Shown here: positions 58,899 through 59,059 of the stretch, piece by piece
Numbering within the stretch: the first letter of the stretch is position 1
Layout: each line of letters starts with the position of its first letter
Origin: Paucimonas sp.
GTDB lineage: Bacteria; Pseudomonadota; Gammaproteobacteria; Burkholderiales; Burkholderiaceae_D
Direction: 5' to 3'
Length of the DNA: 59,059 nt
Assembly (NCBI GenBank): GCA_028292545.1
Contig: JAQGMC010000125.1
Coordinates: 1-59,059 of the forward strand
Made by a program: the position numbers and the translations under genes
The notes under the pieces: generated by a model
Seen by the model: only the letters and a program-made list of their open reading frames with translations
What the model was told of the DNA's origin: nothing
Databases searched by the model: none

Positions 58899-59059
58899 AT
58901 GAACCAGACATCCATTCGGAGCGCCGGCAGCGCCCTGCTTTGCCTCGTGCTGGCCGCCTGCGGCGGCGGATCCAGCAGCAGCCCGGCCAGTCCCGACCTG
59001 GCCGCCGCCGGCAACACGGTCATCGCACCCGCATTTGAAAGCCTGAATACAGGCGGCGC
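58899..59059 (+). CDS. lipoprotein, N-terminal part only (runs off the window)
   Basis: Only the first 53 codons are present. They encode a lipoprotein signal peptide, MNQTSIRSAGSALLCLVLAA, with the lipid-bearing cysteine directly following (C21 of LAAC). A Gly/Ser-rich tether and the sequence SPDLAAAGNTVIAPAF come next. The identity of the mature domain cannot be determined. The gene is preceded by an inverted repeat and has no strong ribosome site. Confidence 0.75.
   Translation, partial: MNQTSIRSAGSALLCLVLAACGGGSSSSPASPDLAAAGNTVIAPAFESLNTGG

Overview
The window looks like chromosomal DNA from a high-GC betaproteobacterium of the Burkholderiales, most likely an Oxalobacteraceae of the Massilia/Telluria/Duganella type. 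This rests on gene order remembered from the family, not on a database search: ilvB-ilvH-ilvC-pssA, a sigma factor-DUF3619-DUF3106-RDD block, purF-cvpA-SPOR-folC, accD, trpA-trpB-trpF-truA, fimV, and asd-leuB-leuD-leuC. There is no rRNA, tRNA, CRISPR array, intact transposon or prophage that I can see. Almost all DNA is protein coding.

Layout. 0.1-3.9 kb: a lipoprotein esterase, an orphan protein with a TonB-like anchor, a perfect 32-bp REP-like inverted pair, pssA and a SIMPL-domain protein. 4.0-7.4 kb: the branched-chain amino acid genes ilvC, ilvH and ilvB on the minus strand. 7.8-10.5 kb: a decayed sulfonate/taurine-type ABC transporter cluster. Its permease is intact, its ATPase has an internal deletion plus a second frame break, its binding protein is frameshifted in the signal peptide, and its TauD-like dioxygenase is cut off at about 10,538. 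10.7-13.2 kb: the ECF-like sigma factor module. 13.3-19.8 kb: a compact same-strand cAMP signalling block made of a CHASE2 class III cyclase, a metallo-beta-lactamase-fold cyclic nucleotide phosphodiesterase, a protein with two cyclic-nucleotide-binding folds and a rhodanese, and a GAF-GspE/PilB secretion ATPase. 19.8-22.9 kb: a lipase-like hydrolase, a fasciclin protein, a TetR-type regulator and a LOG-family phosphoribohydrolase.

23-49.8 kb is mostly minus-strand housekeeping DNA: a Cys/Met-metabolism PLP enzyme, an MshM-MshN pair, purF-cvpA-SPOR-folC, accD, trp genes, truA, fimV, asd, leuBDC, an M48 protease, two MFS carriers, aroC and a CBS protein. 50-59 kb: metY with a hydrolase, YihY, wrbA-DUF2069, a D-lactate/2-hydroxyglutarate-type FAD dehydrogenase, a DUF4124 protein, a degenerate prepilin-peptidase-like membrane protein, an MFS carrier, and the start of a lipoprotein running off the end.

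The most interesting part is the 13.3-19.8 kb block. It encodes a maker, a destroyer, a reader and a pilus/secretion-type motor for a cyclic nucleotide, with an ATGA overlap joining reader to motor. Several type IV pilus-related genes (fimV, mshM, mshN and a degenerate A24-like protein) lie elsewhere in the window. Secondary points of interest are the decayed transporter cluster, the sigma/DUF3619/DUF3106/RDD module with a probable frame break, two promoters placed so that the mRNA would be leaderless, and two genes whose 3' ends carry tandem repeats that duplicate the stop codon.
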